Shown here piece by piece: positions 16,021-24,203 of a DNA stretch of 41,882 nt. The translations under genes were made by a program, and so were the position numbers. The first letter of the stretch is position 1, and every line of letters begins with the position of its first letter. The notes under the pieces are model-generated. The model saw nothing but the letters and a program-made list of their open reading frames with translations, was not told the origin of the DNA and ran no database searches. Origin of the DNA: Erythrobacteraceae bacterium (lineage in GTDB: Bacteria; Pseudomonadota; Alphaproteobacteria; Sphingomonadales; Sphingomonadaceae); contig JAIYAL010000192.1 in NCBI GenBank assembly GCA_027489095.1, positions 1 to 41,882 on the forward strand, written 5' to 3'.

Positions 16021-17541
16021 ATGGCCGAGCCCGAAAAAGTGACCCCGATCAAGCCGCATAGCGGCGAAAGTGAGCTGCCGTTGCGCAAGCTGCCCGCCAA
16101 TCTCGAAGCGGAGGCGGCATTCCTCGGCGCGGTGCTGATCGACAACCGCGTCATCGAAGAATTGCAGGTGCCGATCCGGTCCGAGCACTTCTTCGAGCCG
16201 CTCCATGCGCGCATCTATGACCGCGTGTTGACCCTGATCGAGCGCAACGCCACCGCCTCGCCTGTCACCCTGCGGCCCTTCTTCGAGGCCGACGAGGCGT
16301 TGAAGGATCTGGGCGGCACCTCCTACCTCGCGCAGCTCACCGCCAGCGGCGCCGGCCTCCTGGTCCCGCGCGAGCTGGCCCAGCAGATTTACGATCTCGC
16401 CCTGCTGCGCGAACTGGTGAGCGTCGGGCGCGGACTGGTCGAAGGGGCGCTCGACACTTCGGAGGACACCTCGCCGCTGGATCGCATCGCGCAGGCCGAA
16501 GCCGATCTGTTCAAGGTCGCCGAGGGTGCCAGCACGGGCCGCGAGGCGGCGACGTTCCGCGAGGCGGCGATGCAGGCGATCCGCATGGCGGAAGCCGCGA
16601 TGAATTCGGGCGGGGGCCTGTCGGGCAAGACCACCGGGCTCACCACGATCGACCAGAAGACATCGGGCCTCCACAATTCCGACCTCGTGATTCTCGCCGG
16701 GCGTCCGGGGATGGGCAAGACCTCGCTCGCCACCAACATCGCCTTCAACTGCGCCGAAAAGCACCTCGAATGGCAGCGCGAAGGCGGCGAGTTCAACTAC
16801 GGCGCGCCGGTCGCCTTCTTCAGTCTCGAAATGAGCGCCGACCAGCTCGCGACCCGCATCCTTGCCGAACAGGCCGAGATTTCCTCAGAGGCGCTGCGCA
16901 GCGGTAAGCTCACGCGCGAGGACTTCCAGAAGCTGTCCTATGCCAGCCAGCGCCTCGCCGAACTGCCGCTTTATATCGACGATACGCCCGCGCTCACCAT
17001 CGGCAGCTTGCGCACCCGCGCGCGGCGGATGAAGCGGCGGCACGATATCGGCCTCATCATCGTCGATTACCTCCAGCTGCTTCAGGGCTCGGGCCGCGCC
17101 AATGACAACCGCGTGAACGAGATTTCCGAAATCAGCCGCGGATTGAAGACGCTGGCCAAGGAGTTGCAGGTGCCGGTGATCGCCCTGTCGCAGCTCTCCC
17201 GCGCGGTCGAAAGCCGCGAGGACAAGCGCCCGATGCTGTCCGACCTCAGGGAATCCGGCTCGATCGAGCAGGACGCGGACATGGTGTGGTTCATCTTCCG
17301 CGGTGATTACTATCACCTGCTTGTCAAACCCGACACGCCCGACGCCTCCTCGACGCCGGACGTGCAGGAGAAATACCGCCAGTGGGAAGAGAAGTTCGAA
17401 GGGCTGGTGGGCCGCGCGACGCTGATCGTAGCAAAGCAGCGCCACGGCTCGACCGGCAATGTCCCGCTCCACTTCCAGAGCGACATCACCAAGTTCACCT
17501 CGCCCAACTTCAAGGACTATTCGGACTTCGGGATGGAATAG
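16021..17541 (+). CDS. dnaB: Replicative DNA helicase DnaB
   Basis: 506 residues from the ATG at 16021; an in-frame TTG at 15985 would add 12 residues. The N-terminal helical domain (about 15-130) contains LPANLEAEAAFLGAVL. The RecA-like domain has Walker A GRPGMGKTS (near residue 230), FSLEMSADQLATR, Walker B LIIVDYLQLL, SQLSRAVESREDKRPMLSDL and the C-terminal arginine-finger region VAKQRHGSTG. It is the hexameric fork helicase. It converges with the diguanylate cyclase gene, one base between stops. Confidence 0.97.
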   Translation: MAEPEKVTPIKPHSGESELPLRKLPANLEAEAAFLGAVLIDNRVIEELQVPIRSEHFFEPLHARIYDRVLTLIERNATASPVTLRPFFEADEALKDLGGTSYLAQLTASGAGLLVPRELAQQIYDLALLRELVSVGRGLVEGALDTSEDTSPLDRIAQAEADLFKVAEGASTGREAATFREAAMQAIRMAEAAMNSGGGLSGKTTGLTTIDQKTSGLHNSDLVILAGRPGMGKTSLATNIAFNCAEKHLEWQREGGEFNYGAPVAFFSLEMSADQLATRILAEQAEISSEALRSGKLTREDFQKLSYASQRLAELPLYIDDTPALTIGSLRTRARRMKRRHDIGLIIVDYLQLLQGSGRANDNRVNEISEISRGLKTLAKELQVPVIALSQLSRAVESREDKRPMLSDLRESGSIEQDADMVWFIFRGDYYHLLVKPDTPDASSTPDVQEKYRQWEEKFEGLVGRATLIVAKQRHGSTGNVPLHFQSDITKFTSPNFKDYSDFGME

Positions 17542-17542
17542 G

Positions 17543-18691
17543 TCAGGCGCTCAGCGCGAGCGCTTCGGGCGCGCTGACGCTCGCGGCGCGGGCTCCGGCC
17601 TTGGCTTGGTAAAGCGCCCGGTCGGCGAATTCGAAGAGATCATCGGCATCCGGGCCGTGATCGGGCCACTGCGCCACACCGACGCTCGCGCCGACCTGGA
17701 CGGGAACGCCGTCGATCAGGTGCGGGCGGACGAGCGCGATCAGCAGGCGGTCGGCGATCTGCGATGCCTGGAGCGGCGAGTGCGGCGGGATCAGCACCGC
17801 GAATTCGTCGCCCCCCTGACGCACCACCAGCCCGCCATCCCCGACGCATTCGCGCAGGCGGTCGGCCACGCCGCATAGCAGCTTGTCGCCGAAACCGTGG
17901 CCGAAGCGGTCGTTGACCGGCTTGAATCCATCGAGATCGAGCAGCACCAGCTTGAACGCCGGCGCATCCGCACCCTTGTCCAGTAGCGCCGCAATCCGCT
18001 CATCAAGCGCGCGGCGGTTGGCGAGTCCGGTGAGCGGATCGGTGTGGGCAAGGTCGCGGGTCTGGTGCTGCAACTGCAGCAGGTCAACCAGCATCGCGTG
18101 GCCCTGAAGGATGAAGCGCACGAGAATCATGGTGGCGAGCAGCAGCGAGGTGGCCGCAGCCACCTCGGCCGGGCGGCCCGATGCCAGCATCAGCGACGAA
18201 ATCGGCAGCACTCCGATCACCAGATTGAGGATCGCGGCAAAGCGGATGGATGAGAGGCAATAGGCCGTCGCCAGCGCCCCCATCGCGATGATCATGGCAA
18301 AACTGGCATGGCTTTCTGGCGGGGAGGCGAACCAGTTGAGCACCGCCCAAGCGCTGCACATCACACCCACCCCGCCCGATACGCCAGCGGTCTTCTTGAC
18401 CATCAGCCGCGCCCGGCCGAGGCTGAGATGGCGGCTGCGGCTGACCTTGTTCTCGATCAGGCCGAGCACACAAAGCACTCCGAGCAGAGCGGGCATTCCG
18501 TATTTGATGGCCCAGTGCAGATCGGCCGCCCCGGCCCAGGCCGCGGTGGGCGTGGTTGCGAGCAGCATCACATACATCACCGGTGTCTGGGTCTCGACCC
18601 GCCGCGCGCGCAGCACGGTGAACTGGTCCTGGATCGCTTCCGGGATCGGCGGCATCAGCCACTGGCGCGCACTGTCGAATATCCCCCGCAT
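17543..18691 (-). CDS. Membrane diguanylate cyclase (GGDEF domain)
   Basis: 382 residues. The N-terminal half holds about six hydrophobic segments (residues about 35-205) acting as a membrane sensor or anchor, with no recognised sensory domain. A linker helix leads to DPLTGLANRRALDE and the active-site GGDEF at about residues 293-297 preceded by RQ. The residues five positions upstream read GDGG rather than RxxD, so the usual product-inhibition I-site is absent. It makes cyclic di-GMP from two GTP. Single gene, ATG start. Confidence 0.92.
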   Translation of the reverse strand: MRGIFDSARQWLMPPIPEAIQDQFTVLRARRVETQTPVMYVMLLATTPTAAWAGAADLHWAIKYGMPALLGVLCVLGLIENKVSRSRHLSLGRARLMVKKTAGVSGGVGVMCSAWAVLNWFASPPESHASFAMIIAMGALATAYCLSSIRFAAILNLVIGVLPISSLMLASGRPAEVAAATSLLLATMILVRFILQGHAMLVDLLQLQHQTRDLAHTDPLTGLANRRALDERIAALLDKGADAPAFKLVLLDLDGFKPVNDRFGHGFGDKLLCGVADRLRECVGDGGLVVRQGGDEFAVLIPPHSPLQASQIADRLLIALVRPHLIDGVPVQVGASVGVAQWPDHGPDADDLFEFADRALYQAKAGARAASVSAPEALALSA

Positions 18692-18746
18692 GACCGCCAG
18701 ATCTAGGGAAAATCCGTGAAACCAGCGTTAACGATAAGCGATCAGG

Positions 18747-19958
18747 TCATCCCGCGCCCGCCCTGCTGATCCGGTAATCGGCAAGGCTCATCCAATAGGC
18801 GATCCGCCAGCGCAGCCGCGCGAGCGGGGTGCTGTGCTTGGCATACCACACCGGGGTGATCGCCTCGCTCGCGTTCTGGAGGTGGTCGATCATTGCGCGC
18901 AGCCTGGCCGCCAGAACCGCGTCCTCGACCCGCACCATCAGCTCGACATTGATGCGGAACGAGCGCTTGTCGAGATTGGCGCTGCCGAAATAGCTCGCAT
19001 CGTCGATCACCATCAGCTTCATGTGCAACTTGCACGGCGCGAATTCGAAGATTGCCACGCCTGCGCGCAGGAGCTGGCCGTAAACCAGCCGCGCCATGGC
19101 AATCGCAGCGGTGATGTCGGACTTGCCGGCCATGATCATCCGTGCCTCTCCGCGCACCCCGACGCGCGCGATGAGACGGCGCAAGCTGCGCGGCGGCGAA
19201 AAATAGGCCGAAACCGTGTCGAGCCGTTTGGCAACCACCAGATCCTTGCGGAAAACCCAGGCCCAGTGCCCCTTGCGCACCAGCGGGCCGCCGACCAGCA
19301 GGCGCACTGGGCCGTCCCCGCCGTCCCATTCCTTGACGATGTCGCGCAGCCGCCTGAGCTGCCGCGTACCACCCTCGGCATCGCCCGCGACCCAGCTTCT
19401 GAGCAGCCCGAACCAGCGGGTGAACTGCTCCACAACCGGGCCCTCGATCAGCACCGAAAGGTCGCACCAGCCGTTTTCGGCCGGGGTCGCGAAATAGTGG
19501 TCAGACACGTTCGCCCCGCCGGTCATCACGCGGGCACCATCGATGATGACGATCTTCTGATGGTTCCTGACGAAGTAGCGCGTGCCCCATTTGGGGGAGA
19601 AGATCGCGAAACGCCCGCCTGCCTCGACCAGCGGCTGGAAGAAGGCCGCGCCGGCATCGTTGCCAAAAGCGTCAACGACAAGATCGACCAACACCCCGCG
19701 CCGCGCCGCGCGCACCAGCGCGTCGCGCACCACCGTGCCCGAGGCGTCCTTGTCGAAGAGATAGTAGAAAATCCGCAGCGATTCGCGCGCGCCGTCGATC
19801 TGTTCGACCAGCGCCTTCAGCCGATCCGGCCCGTGGGGACAGAACGTGAAGGCGTGCCCCGCCGCGCTGACCAGGAAGGAATCGGGGTCGCGATAGCCGG
19901 GGGCTCCGTCTGCCGAGGAGGCATCCTCGGCGCGGGATTGGGCAGGAGCGGCGGCCAT
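18747..19958 (-). CDS. Phospholipase D-family protein (cardiolipin synthase-like)
   Basis: 403 residues from the ATG at 19956-19958. The frame stays open to 20153, but that would run over the start of the divergent Rrf2 gene. Two PLD HKD motifs: HQKIVIID (His133, Lys135, Asp140) with GGANVSDHYF after it, and HMKLMVID (His312, Lys314, Asp319) with FGSANLDKRSF. This is the cardiolipin synthase C layout, with no transmembrane segment. The probable reaction is phosphatidyl transfer in phospholipid synthesis; hydrolysis is possible. It stands alone, divergent from the Rrf2 gene. Confidence 0.87.
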   Translation of the reverse strand: MAAAPAQSRAEDASSADGAPGYRDPDSFLVSAAGHAFTFCPHGPDRLKALVEQIDGARESLRIFYYLFDKDASGTVVRDALVRAARRGVLVDLVVDAFGNDAGAAFFQPLVEAGGRFAIFSPKWGTRYFVRNHQKIVIIDGARVMTGGANVSDHYFATPAENGWCDLSVLIEGPVVEQFTRWFGLLRSWVAGDAEGGTRQLRRLRDIVKEWDGGDGPVRLLVGGPLVRKGHWAWVFRKDLVVAKRLDTVSAYFSPPRSLRRLIARVGVRGEARMIMAGKSDITAAIAMARLVYGQLLRAGVAIFEFAPCKLHMKLMVIDDASYFGSANLDKRSFRINVELMVRVEDAVLAARLRAMIDHLQNASEAITPVWYAKHSTPLARLRWRIAYWMSLADYRISRAGAG

Positions 19959-20093
19959 AAGCCCGATCCTAGGCACACCCGCTCGCCAGCCGACAGGATA
20001 AAGCGACGAACGGTGGCCCGCATACGGGGCGCGGCAAAAGGGCATCGGAGGGCTCTTGACCTCAATGCCTACCCGGCAGATAGACAATCCCCC

Positions 20094-20534
20094 ATGCTCT
20101 CGCAGAAGACCCGTTACGCCATCCGCGCGATGCAGCATCTCGCCGACCATCACGGCGAGGGGCCGGTGCAGCTTGCCGCGATCGCCGAAGCGCAGAAGAT
20201 CCCGGCGAAGTTCCTGACCGTGATCCTCTCCGAACTGACCCGCTCAGGCCTCGTCGATTCGCAGCGCGGGCGCGAGGGGGGGTACTGGCTGGCGATCCCG
20301 CCGCTCGACATCACCTATGGTGATCTGATCCGCCATATGCGCGGCAGCCTTGCGCTGGTGCCCTGTGCGAGCCGCTACGCGCACGAAAAGTGCAAGAACT
20401 GCCTTGAGGAAGGCGAGTGCCGCACCCGCGCGCTGATGCTCGACGTGCGCGACCGGACCGCGCAGATTCTCGACGGGATACGGCTCTCCGACCCGATCGA
20501 AACCGTGCCGCCGTTTGCCCTGGAGACCGCTTGA
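20094..20534 (+). CDS. Rrf2-family regulator with a four-cysteine cluster motif
   Basis: 146 residues. The Rrf2 winged helix (about 1-75) shows MLSQKTRYAIRAMQHLA, IPAKFLTVILSELTRSGLV and SQRGREGGYWLA. Downstream are Cys91, Cys100, Cys103 and Cys109 (C-x8-C-x2-C-x5-C), a likely iron-sulfur ligand set as in IscR/NsrR, though the spacing differs from IscR. It starts at the ATG 20094, divergent from the PLD gene and ahead of the YezD-like and TonB receptor genes, which suggests it senses sulfur or iron-sulfur status and controls them. The target is inferred. Confidence 0.88.
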   Translation: MLSQKTRYAIRAMQHLADHHGEGPVQLAAIAEAQKIPAKFLTVILSELTRSGLVDSQRGREGGYWLAIPPLDITYGDLIRHMRGSLALVPCASRYAHEKCKNCLEEGECRTRALMLDVRDRTAQILDGIRLSDPIETVPPFALETA

Positions 20535-20582
20535 CGGGGCGCGCAAGCGTCCGGTCGCACAAAGCAAACCTTTCGGCCCGGC

Positions 20583-20634
20583 ACAGAAATTCTGTTGGGC
20601 CGACCTATTGTCAAGCAATTCACTTGAGTTTAAT
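20583..20634 (+). promoter_or_regulatory. Candidate promoter and operators upstream of the YezD-like gene
   Basis: Perfect 13-base palindrome ACAGAAATTCTGT (20583-20595). Then a -35-like TTGTCA (20608-20613) and a -10-like TTTAAT (20629-20634) with a short 15-base spacer. A second inverted repeat TCAAG (20611-20615) / CTTGA (20623-20627) overlaps the -35 and the spacer. It lies just downstream of the Rrf2 gene, so Rrf2 binding is a reasonable guess. Confidence 0.45.
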
Positions 20635-20676
20635 TCGTTCGCTGCGGACTTCCTCCGCGCAACGAAAGGCCCATCC

Positions 20677-20856
20677 ATGGACCGTACCGAGAAAGGCAAC
20701 GGGATTACCCCCGCCGCGCGCGGCGTCGTGCCCGAGGCGCTGGCCGTGGTCGGCGAGGCGCTGTCGCGGCTGCGTTACGGCACCATCCAGCTGACCGTGC
20801 ACGACGGCAAGGTCATGCAGATCGACGTAACCGAAAGGAAGCGGCTGACCGACTGA
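20677..20856 (+). CDS. YezD-like small protein (DUF2292)
   Basis: 59 residues. The C-terminal half carries the DUF2292/YezD pattern: ALSRLRYGTIQLTVHDGKVMQIDVTER followed by KRL. In several bacteria YezD-like genes sit in sulfate assimilation clusters; the molecular role is unknown. ATG start with GAAAGG upstream. It lies 142 bases after Rrf2 and 81 bases before the receptor gene, so it is likely the first gene of the sulfur operon. Confidence 0.8.
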   Translation: MDRTEKGNGITPAARGVVPEALAVVGEALSRLRYGTIQLTVHDGKVMQIDVTERKRLTD

Positions 20857-20937
20857 GGTCAGCGGCTCCATCTATCATCACCAGGGGAAAGCGCAGACCG
20901 GACCCCCGGATGCATGCCCGCTTGCAAAGGCGAAAAC

Positions 20938-23370
20938 ATGTATCCGAACTCTCTCCGCAGCAGTCTGCTGCTCGGCGCGGCGCTAGCCGCGGCAATTCCT
21001 TCAATGGCTTACGCCCAGGATGAGGCACTGTCTGATGATGCTACGACAGAACAACCCGGCAGCGGCGACATCATCGTTACCGCGCGCCGCCGCACCGAAA
21101 CCGCGCAGGACATTCCCCTCGCGGTGACGGTGCTTGGCGGGCAACAGCTGGCCGATACCGGGGCCTTCAACGTCGGGCGCTTGCAGCAGCTGGCGCCGAC
21201 CTTGCAGTTCTATTCCTCCAACCCGCGCAACACCACGCTCAACATCCGCGGGATTGGCGTGCCCTTCGGCCTTACGAGCGACGGGTTCGAACAGGGCGTG
21301 GGCATCTATATCGACGACGTCTATTTCTCGCGCGTGGCGGCGGCGACCTTCGATTTCCTCGATATCCAGCAGGTCGAAGTGCTGCGCGGGCCGCAGGGCA
21401 CGCTCTATGGCAAGAACACCGCGGCGGGCGCGATCAACATCAAGACCAACCAGCCGACCTTCGATTTCGAAGGCACGGCAGAAGTCAGCCTTGGCAATTA
21501 CGACTTCAAGCAGGCGCGCGTGGCCGTGTCCGGCCCCTTGAGCGAGACCATCGCGCTGCGCGTCGCGGCCTCTGCCACCGACCGGCGCGGCACGATCCGC
21601 AATGTGCGGACCAATCAGAACATCCAGAGCCTCGACAATCTTGGCCTGCGCGCGCAGCTCCTGTGGCAGCCGAGCAATGATCTCAAGATCACGCTGGCGG
21701 GCGATTACAACAAGCAGGAGGCCAATTGCTGCGGTTCAGTGTTCGTGCGGACGGTGGCGACCCAGCGCCCCCTCAACCGCCAGTTTGCCGCGCTCGCCGC
21801 CGCGCAGAACTATGCTCCGCCAAGCACCAATCCCTTCGACCGGCTGAGCGACCTTGATTCCACCCTGCGCGCCGGCAACGTCATCGCGGGCGCTGCGCTG
21901 CGGGTGAACTGGGACGTGGGCCCGGGCACCTTCACCTCGGTCACGGCATGGCGTTACTGGGACTGGCTGCCCGAAAATGATCGCGACTTCACCGGCCTCT
22001 CGATCGTCAGCCTGTCGCAGAACCCTTCGCAGCAGAACCAGTACACGCAGGAATTCCGCTACGCCTATTCGGGCAAGACGTTCGATTTCGTGGTCGGGGC
22101 CTTCGCCTTCGACCAGCGGATCGACACGCAGGGCCTTGAAGGGCAGGGCGCGGCGGCGAGCCGCTGGTCGATTGCGCCGAGCAACGCGCTGTCGAACGAT
22201 CCCACCGTCCTCAACGGCCTGATCGCGCGCAACACCCAGTATCTCAAGAGCACCAGCGCAGCGGTGTTCGGGCAGCTGAGCTGGAAGGTGACCGATGCCT
22301 TCACCATCCAGCCCGGCGTGCGCCTGAACTATGACAAGAAGAGCGGCTTCTACCAGCGCCGCGTCTTCACCGGCACCGGCACCGAACTGACCGGCCGCGA
22401 GACCGATGCGCGCAGCCGCGCCCAGCTGGCGATCTTCCAGCCGCAGCTGACCACGCCCGAAGATACCGACTGGAACTTCACCTATGATCTGACGCTCAGC
22501 TATGAACTGGCGCCTGATGTGCTGGCCTATGGCACCTATGCCAAGAGCTTCAAGACCATCGGGATCAACCAGAACGGCCTGCCGACCGACGCCGCCGGTC
22601 AGCCGATCGCGGCGGCGGGCGCGATCCGGCCCGAGAATGTCGACCACTTCGAAATCGGCGTGAAATCGCGCTTCTGGGATCGCAAGGCGACGCTCAACCT
22701 CGCGGCCTTCCGCACCGATATCCGCGATTTCCAGGCGACCGTGGTCAATGGCGAATTCGGCGTGCTGCGCGGCTTCCTTGCCAATGCCGACAAGGTGCGC
22801 TCGCAGGGGATCGAGGCGGATTTCTCGGTCCAGCCGAGCGACCGTTTCACCGCCTATGTCAACGGCGCGTACACCGACGCGAAATACGAGCGCTTCGTCG
22901 ATGCCCCCTGCCCGCCCGAGCTTTCCGGCGGTACCACGGTCGGTGCGGGTCAGACCCCGTCCGCGCCCGGCACCCCCGGCGGCCTCAGCCCGGCCAACTG
23001 CGACATTTCCGGCCAGCGCCTTGCTGGCGTGTCGAAGTGGTCGTTTTCCTTCGGGGCCCAAGCCAATGCACCGGGCAACGTGTTCGGGCAGGCGGGCGAG
23101 TTCTATCTGGGCTATGATGGCAGCTATCGTTCGGACTTCTCGTCCAACGCATCGCCCTCGGCGGCCACGCGGATCGACGGCTACAGCCTCTCGAACGTCC
23201 GCGCCGGCTTCCGCAGCGACGATGGGCTCAACATCTTTGCCTGGGTGCGCAACGCCTTTGACGCAAACTACTTCGAGCAGCTGTTCATCGCGCCCGGCAA
23301 CACCGGCCTGATCGCAGGTCTGCCGGGGGATCCGCGGACTTGGGGCGCGACCGTCAGCGTCGCGTTCTAG
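20938..23370 (+). CDS. TonB-dependent outer-membrane receptor
   Basis: 810 residues with a signal peptide (LLLGAALAAAIPSMAYAQ). A TonB box is visible near DIIVTARRR. The plug domain (about 50-170) has VEVLRGPQGTLYGKNTAAGAINI. A 22-strand-type beta barrel follows and ends ATVSVAF with the terminal Phe. The family takes up siderophores, vitamins, sugars or sulfur compounds across the outer membrane. Its position after Rrf2 and YezD-like and before a TauE permease favours a sulfonate or sulfate-ester ligand. The start is the ATG at 20938, with AAAGG before it; in-frame ATG at 20914 is less likely. Confidence 0.93.
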   Translation: MYPNSLRSSLLLGAALAAAIPSMAYAQDEALSDDATTEQPGSGDIIVTARRRTETAQDIPLAVTVLGGQQLADTGAFNVGRLQQLAPTLQFYSSNPRNTTLNIRGIGVPFGLTSDGFEQGVGIYIDDVYFSRVAAATFDFLDIQQVEVLRGPQGTLYGKNTAAGAINIKTNQPTFDFEGTAEVSLGNYDFKQARVAVSGPLSETIALRVAASATDRRGTIRNVRTNQNIQSLDNLGLRAQLLWQPSNDLKITLAGDYNKQEANCCGSVFVRTVATQRPLNRQFAALAAAQNYAPPSTNPFDRLSDLDSTLRAGNVIAGAALRVNWDVGPGTFTSVTAWRYWDWLPENDRDFTGLSIVSLSQNPSQQNQYTQEFRYAYSGKTFDFVVGAFAFDQRIDTQGLEGQGAAASRWSIAPSNALSNDPTVLNGLIARNTQYLKSTSAAVFGQLSWKVTDAFTIQPGVRLNYDKKSGFYQRRVFTGTGTELTGRETDARSRAQLAIFQPQLTTPEDTDWNFTYDLTLSYELAPDVLAYGTYAKSFKTIGINQNGLPTDAAGQPIAAAGAIRPENVDHFEIGVKSRFWDRKATLNLAAFRTDIRDFQATVVNGEFGVLRGFLANADKVRSQGIEADFSVQPSDRFTAYVNGAYTDAKYERFVDAPCPPELSGGTTVGAGQTPSAPGTPGGLSPANCDISGQRLAGVSKWSFSFGAQANAPGNVFGQAGEFYLGYDGSYRSDFSSNASPSAATRIDGYSLSNVRAGFRSDDGLNIFAWVRNAFDANYFEQLFIAPGNTGLIAGLPGDPRTWGATVSVAF

Positions 23371-23401
23371 TCACACCCCTCACGCAAAGAGGACATGCCT
23401 C

Positions 23402-24175
23402 ATGCCGGACATCGCCGCCCTTCTTGCCCAGATCGCCCCGTTCATCGCCATCGGCTTTGCCGCACAGATGATCGACGGGGCGCTGGGCATGGCCTTCGGG
23501 GTCACCACCCAGACCCTGTTGGTGAGCGCGATGGGCGTGCCCCCGGCGAGCGCCTCGGCCAGCGTCCACCTTGTCGAGCTGTTCACCACCGGGGCCTCGG
23601 GCCTCAGCCATGCCTGGCAGCGCAATGTCGACTGGGGACTGTTCCGGCGGCTCGTCCCGTTCGGCGTGCTGGGCGGGGTAACAGGGGCCTATGTCCTGTC
23701 AAACATCGACGCCTCGGCGGCGCGGCCTTTCGTGATGCTTTACCTCACGGGGATCGGCTTTTACCTGCTGTGGCGCGCGATCCGCATGGCCAAGCCCCGC
23801 TTCGCTGACCCGAAATACACCAGCCCGCTGGCGCTGGCGGGCGGCTTTCTCGATGCAGCGGGCGGCGGCGGCTGGGGGCCCGTGGTGACCTCCAACCTGC
23901 TGATCCAGGGCGGTGATCCGAGGAGGGTGATCGGCACGGTCAACACCGCCGAGTTCCTGCTCACCCTGTCGATCTCGCTGACCTTCCTTTTCACCCTCGG
24001 CCCGGCCGCCTTCACCCTGATCACCGTGGGCCTGATCATCGGCGGCGTGGTCGCCGCGCCCTTCGGCGCGGTGCTCGCCAGCCGGGTTCCCCCTCGCATG
24101 CTGCTGTTCGCAGTCTCACTGGTGTTGATCGTCACCAGCGCCTACAGCATCTGGAAAGCTTGGCCGATCATCTAG
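23402..24175 (+). CDS. TauE/SafE family sulfite/sulfonate permease
   Basis: 257 residues, mostly hydrophobic, with about eight transmembrane segments. The family repeats are visible: QMIDGALGMAFGVTTQTLL near the N-terminus and AGGFLDAAGGGGWGPVVTSNLL in the second half. TauE/SafE proteins move sulfite, sulfonates or related anions across the inner membrane. AGAGGA-type ribosome site (AGAGGAC) precedes the ATG. 31 bases after the receptor stop, so the same operon. Confidence 0.88.
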   Translation: MPDIAALLAQIAPFIAIGFAAQMIDGALGMAFGVTTQTLLVSAMGVPPASASASVHLVELFTTGASGLSHAWQRNVDWGLFRRLVPFGVLGGVTGAYVLSNIDASAARPFVMLYLTGIGFYLLWRAIRMAKPRFADPKYTSPLALAGGFLDAAGGGGWGPVVTSNLLIQGGDPRRVIGTVNTAEFLLTLSISLTFLFTLGPAAFTLITVGLIIGGVVAAPFGAVLASRVPPRMLLFAVSLVLIVTSAYSIWKAWPII

Positions 24176-24203
24176 AGCCTGTTCTGGTAAGGCGGAGCCC
24201 CCG

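Noticed and set aside
18834..20093. Long plus-strand open frame ahead of the Rrf2 start
   Set aside because: It runs antisense to the PLD gene with its two HKD motifs. The Rrf2 protein begins at the ATG 20094.
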